A DNA stretch of 5,396 nucleotides from Actinomycetota bacterium (lineage in GTDB: Bacteria; Actinomycetota; Actinomycetes; S36-B12; UBA10799): NCBI GenBank assembly GCA_003452655.1, contig DMNR01000339.1, positions 1-5,396 on the forward strand, in the 5' to 3' direction. The notes below the pieces were generated by a model. The model saw nothing but the letters and a program-made list of their open reading frames with translations, did no database searches and was not told the origin of the DNA. Positions 4,358 through 5,396 of the stretch are shown here, in pieces (position 1 is the stretch's first letter; each line of letters opens with the position of its first letter). The position numbers were made by a program, and so were the translations under genes.

Positions 4358-5089
4358 CTACTCGTCCGTGTCGGCGTCCCAGCTGTTGTCTGGCGGATCA
4401 AAACCCTCCGGCCACTTCGGCGGTTTCTCGGGGTCCCATTTTGTGCTGTCCATGTCCGCCATGGACAGGTTCGACCCTGTGAAATCGGTACCGGTAACTG
4501 TTGCCCCTACGAAGCAGACGTCCACAAACGGGGTGTCTGTCAGATTCGCCCCTTCGAGATTGGCGTTCCTGAATGTGGCCCGCCTCATGAATTGCCCTTG
4601 CCGGAGGCTCACGTAGCGCATGTCGGCCCCTTCAAAGCTGCAGCCGGTTCCCTCAATCTTGTTTAAGACGGCGTGGAAGAGGTCGGTCTCGTCGAGGGCA
4701 GTCCCAACCAGATTGCAGCCGGTCATAATCGAGAAACTCAGATCACTACCGGTGAGGCGTCGATTCTTGAGGCGAATACCAGTCATGTCCGCCTTCGAGA
4801 AATGGCGGCCGGTTAGGTCGCGCTCCATCATCACCAGCATCTGCAGGGCTTGACGGTCAGCCATTCGGCGATCTCGCTCCCCGCTGCGACGTTCCAGGTA
4901 CAGAACCGCTACAGCCAATACCCCACCGCTTGCCAGCCCTCCGCCCAGCTCCAAGCGAACATCGGCCACTGAGGGGCCCCATGGCGCGAGCAGAAGGAGT
5001 CCCAGTCCCACTCCCAAGAACCCAGCCAGCGCAATCGCAACGATTTGTCGGGTGGTGGGTGGGCGGGGCATAGCCGAACATCGTTGCAC
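4358..5089 (-). CDS. Membrane-anchored pentapeptide-repeat protein
   Basis: This 243-aa protein has two hydrophobic segments near the N-terminus, about residues 15-36 (IVAIALAGFLGVGLGLLLLA) and 45-66 (LELGGGLASGGVLAVAVLYL). A charged stretch ERRSGERDRRMADRQ follows, and then about 25 pentapeptide repeats (residues ~90-214, such as RDLTG, ADMTG, SDLSF, CNLVG, ADMRY, NANLEGANLTD, TDFTGSNLSMADM). It ends with KWPEGFDPPDN, a tail common in actinobacterial pentapeptide proteins. The repeats should form a right-handed square beta-helix on the cytoplasmic side, by the positive-inside rule. Some such helices mimic DNA and shield gyrase, but a membrane anchor argues for a different, probably scaffold, role. 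The start is uncertain: GTG 5089 or ATG 5071, both in frame, neither with a clear ribosome binding site. An IS3-family element ends just upstream and may supply its promoter. Confidence 0.85.
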   Translation of the reverse strand: MQRCSAMPRPPTTRQIVAIALAGFLGVGLGLLLLAPWGPSVADVRLELGGGLASGGVLAVAVLYLERRSGERDRRMADRQALQMLVMMERDLTGRHFSKADMTGIRLKNRRLTGSDLSFSIMTGCNLVGTALDETDLFHAVLNKIEGTGCSFEGADMRYVSLRQGQFMRRATFRNANLEGANLTDTPFVDVCFVGATVTGTDFTGSNLSMADMDSTKWDPEKPPKWPEGFDPPDNSWDADTDE

Positions 5090-5138
5090 AGGTGTATCGG
5101 AGCCCGATCTTCAAGTCTCGGGCCGGTGTTCAGCGCCA

Positions 5139-5162
5139 TGGCGGAAGCTGTCAAGTGGTTGT
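5139..5162. repeat. Probable terminal inverted repeat of an IS3-family element (one end)
   Basis: Just outside the transposase stop the + strand reads TGGCGGAAGCTGTCAAGTGG. It begins with TG, as IS3-family ends do, and lies about 15-35 bp from the end of the transposase gene, the expected place. The exact boundary cannot be proved because the other end of the element is outside the window. Confidence 0.45.
5149..5154 (-). promoter_or_regulatory. Outward-facing -35 box TTGACA within the IS end
   Basis: A perfect TTGACA on the - strand points out of the IS end toward the membrane pentapeptide gene. The bases 16-18 further on (TGAACAC) make only a weak -10. IS3-family ends are known to create hybrid promoters when the neighbouring DNA supplies a -10, so some expression of the gene from here is possible but unproven. 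Confidence 0.35.
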
Positions 5163-5173
5163 TGCCGGTTGAT

Positions 5174-5396
5174 CTAGCTTTTTGTTTGGATGGTTGGCTT
5201 GTTGATCCACGCGGCGGCTGGTGGCCGGTCGGCTTTGGGTGGCCCGGCGATGAACCGTTCGGGGTGGGCTTGGTAGGCGGCATCGAGGACCGCTTGGCGG
5301 GCGTCGATCACGGTGCCGGCGGTCCCGTTGTGGAGATCAGCCGGGTGCAGGTAGCCAATGCCTGAGTGGAGGCGATTCTATGGGGGTCGGCGCTTG
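5174..5396 (-). pseudogene. IS3-family transposase (DDE integrase type), C-terminal fragment with an in-frame stop
   Basis: In the frame ending at TAG 5176-5174, 67 residues are readable: NRLHSGIGYLHPADLHNG, then ARQAVLDAAYQAHPERFIAG, and finally AAAWINKPTIQTKS. This is the characteristic end of actinobacterial IS3-family OrfB transposases (HHRHSGIGLxTPxxVHYG...ARxAxLDAAYxAxPERFV...TAAWINPP). The catalytic DDE residues would lie beyond the window edge. Immediately upstream, at 5380-5378, the same frame has a TAG, and the few residues before it do not resemble the expected WYN motif. The gene therefore seems broken by a frameshift or nonsense change near the edge, though only 16 bases remain to judge this. 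There is no start codon in the window. Confidence 0.75.

Noticed and set aside
3730..4482. 250-codon + strand open frame
   Set aside because: It runs antisense across both pentapeptide genes and the spacer. Its translation is Arg/Gly/Pro-rich without any domain-like pattern, as expected from the complement of GC-rich repeats.
4340..4666. + strand open frames opposite the membrane pentapeptide gene
   Set aside because: They lie fully within the gene on the other strand, which has clear repeats, so they are shadow frames.
4857..5283. - strand frames of 85 and 124 codons around the IS end
   Set aside because: They are out of frame with both the transposase C-terminus (5174-5377) and the pentapeptide gene, which have recognisable sequence.

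Overview
The window looks like a high-GC actinomycete-type chromosome. This rests on a DUF2510-type motif, a crotonase of the kind common in that phylum, mostly G/C third codon positions, GTG starts, and TAnnnT boxes placed directly before start codons. The exact lineage cannot be fixed from the sequence.

Layout, left to right. (1) Positions 1-350 are the 3' end of an enoyl-CoA hydratase/isomerase gene on the + strand. Its stop codon lies inside the next gene, tRNA-Thr(UGU), at 341-417, which encodes its own CCA. This is the only clearly housekeeping part. (2) Positions 418-1002 are gene-poor, with a 5.5-copy 8-bp tandem repeat at 651-694. From here on, every recognisable gene is on the - strand and points toward the tRNA. 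(3) Positions 1003-1412 hold a zinc-ribbon plus DUF2510 gene that needs one frame correction, so it is either a decaying gene or a sequence error. (4) Positions 1603-3225 hold a two-gene unit, first in transcription order a 286-aa protein with an N-terminal OST-HTH/LOTUS-like domain, then a 249-aa protein I do not recognise. A good TTGACG-N17-TACCGT promoter lies upstream. Between it and the GTG start is a leader of about 180 nt with a strong terminator-like hairpin whose 5' arm is perfectly complementary over 8 nt to an upstream leader segment. (5) Positions 3721-5089 hold two pentapeptide-repeat genes: a 243-aa protein with two predicted membrane helices and an intact repeat domain, and downstream a 99-aa short version whose repeats stop abruptly at a run of six G. 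(6) Positions 5139-5396 hold the 3' end of an IS3-family element, with the transposase C-terminus and a probable terminal repeat carrying an outward TTGACA box. It ends 50-70 bp upstream of the membrane-anchored pentapeptide gene.

Inference: positions 418-5396 resemble an accessory region next to a tRNA gene, a mosaic of small operons, broken genes and IS debris. No integrase or duplicated tRNA 3' end is visible, so island status is unproven. The best candidate for an undescribed system is the OST-HTH two-gene operon with its structured leader. The OST-HTH fold is known as an RNA-binding module, so an RNA-sensing or RNA-targeting role is reasonable, but the sequence alone does not show it.
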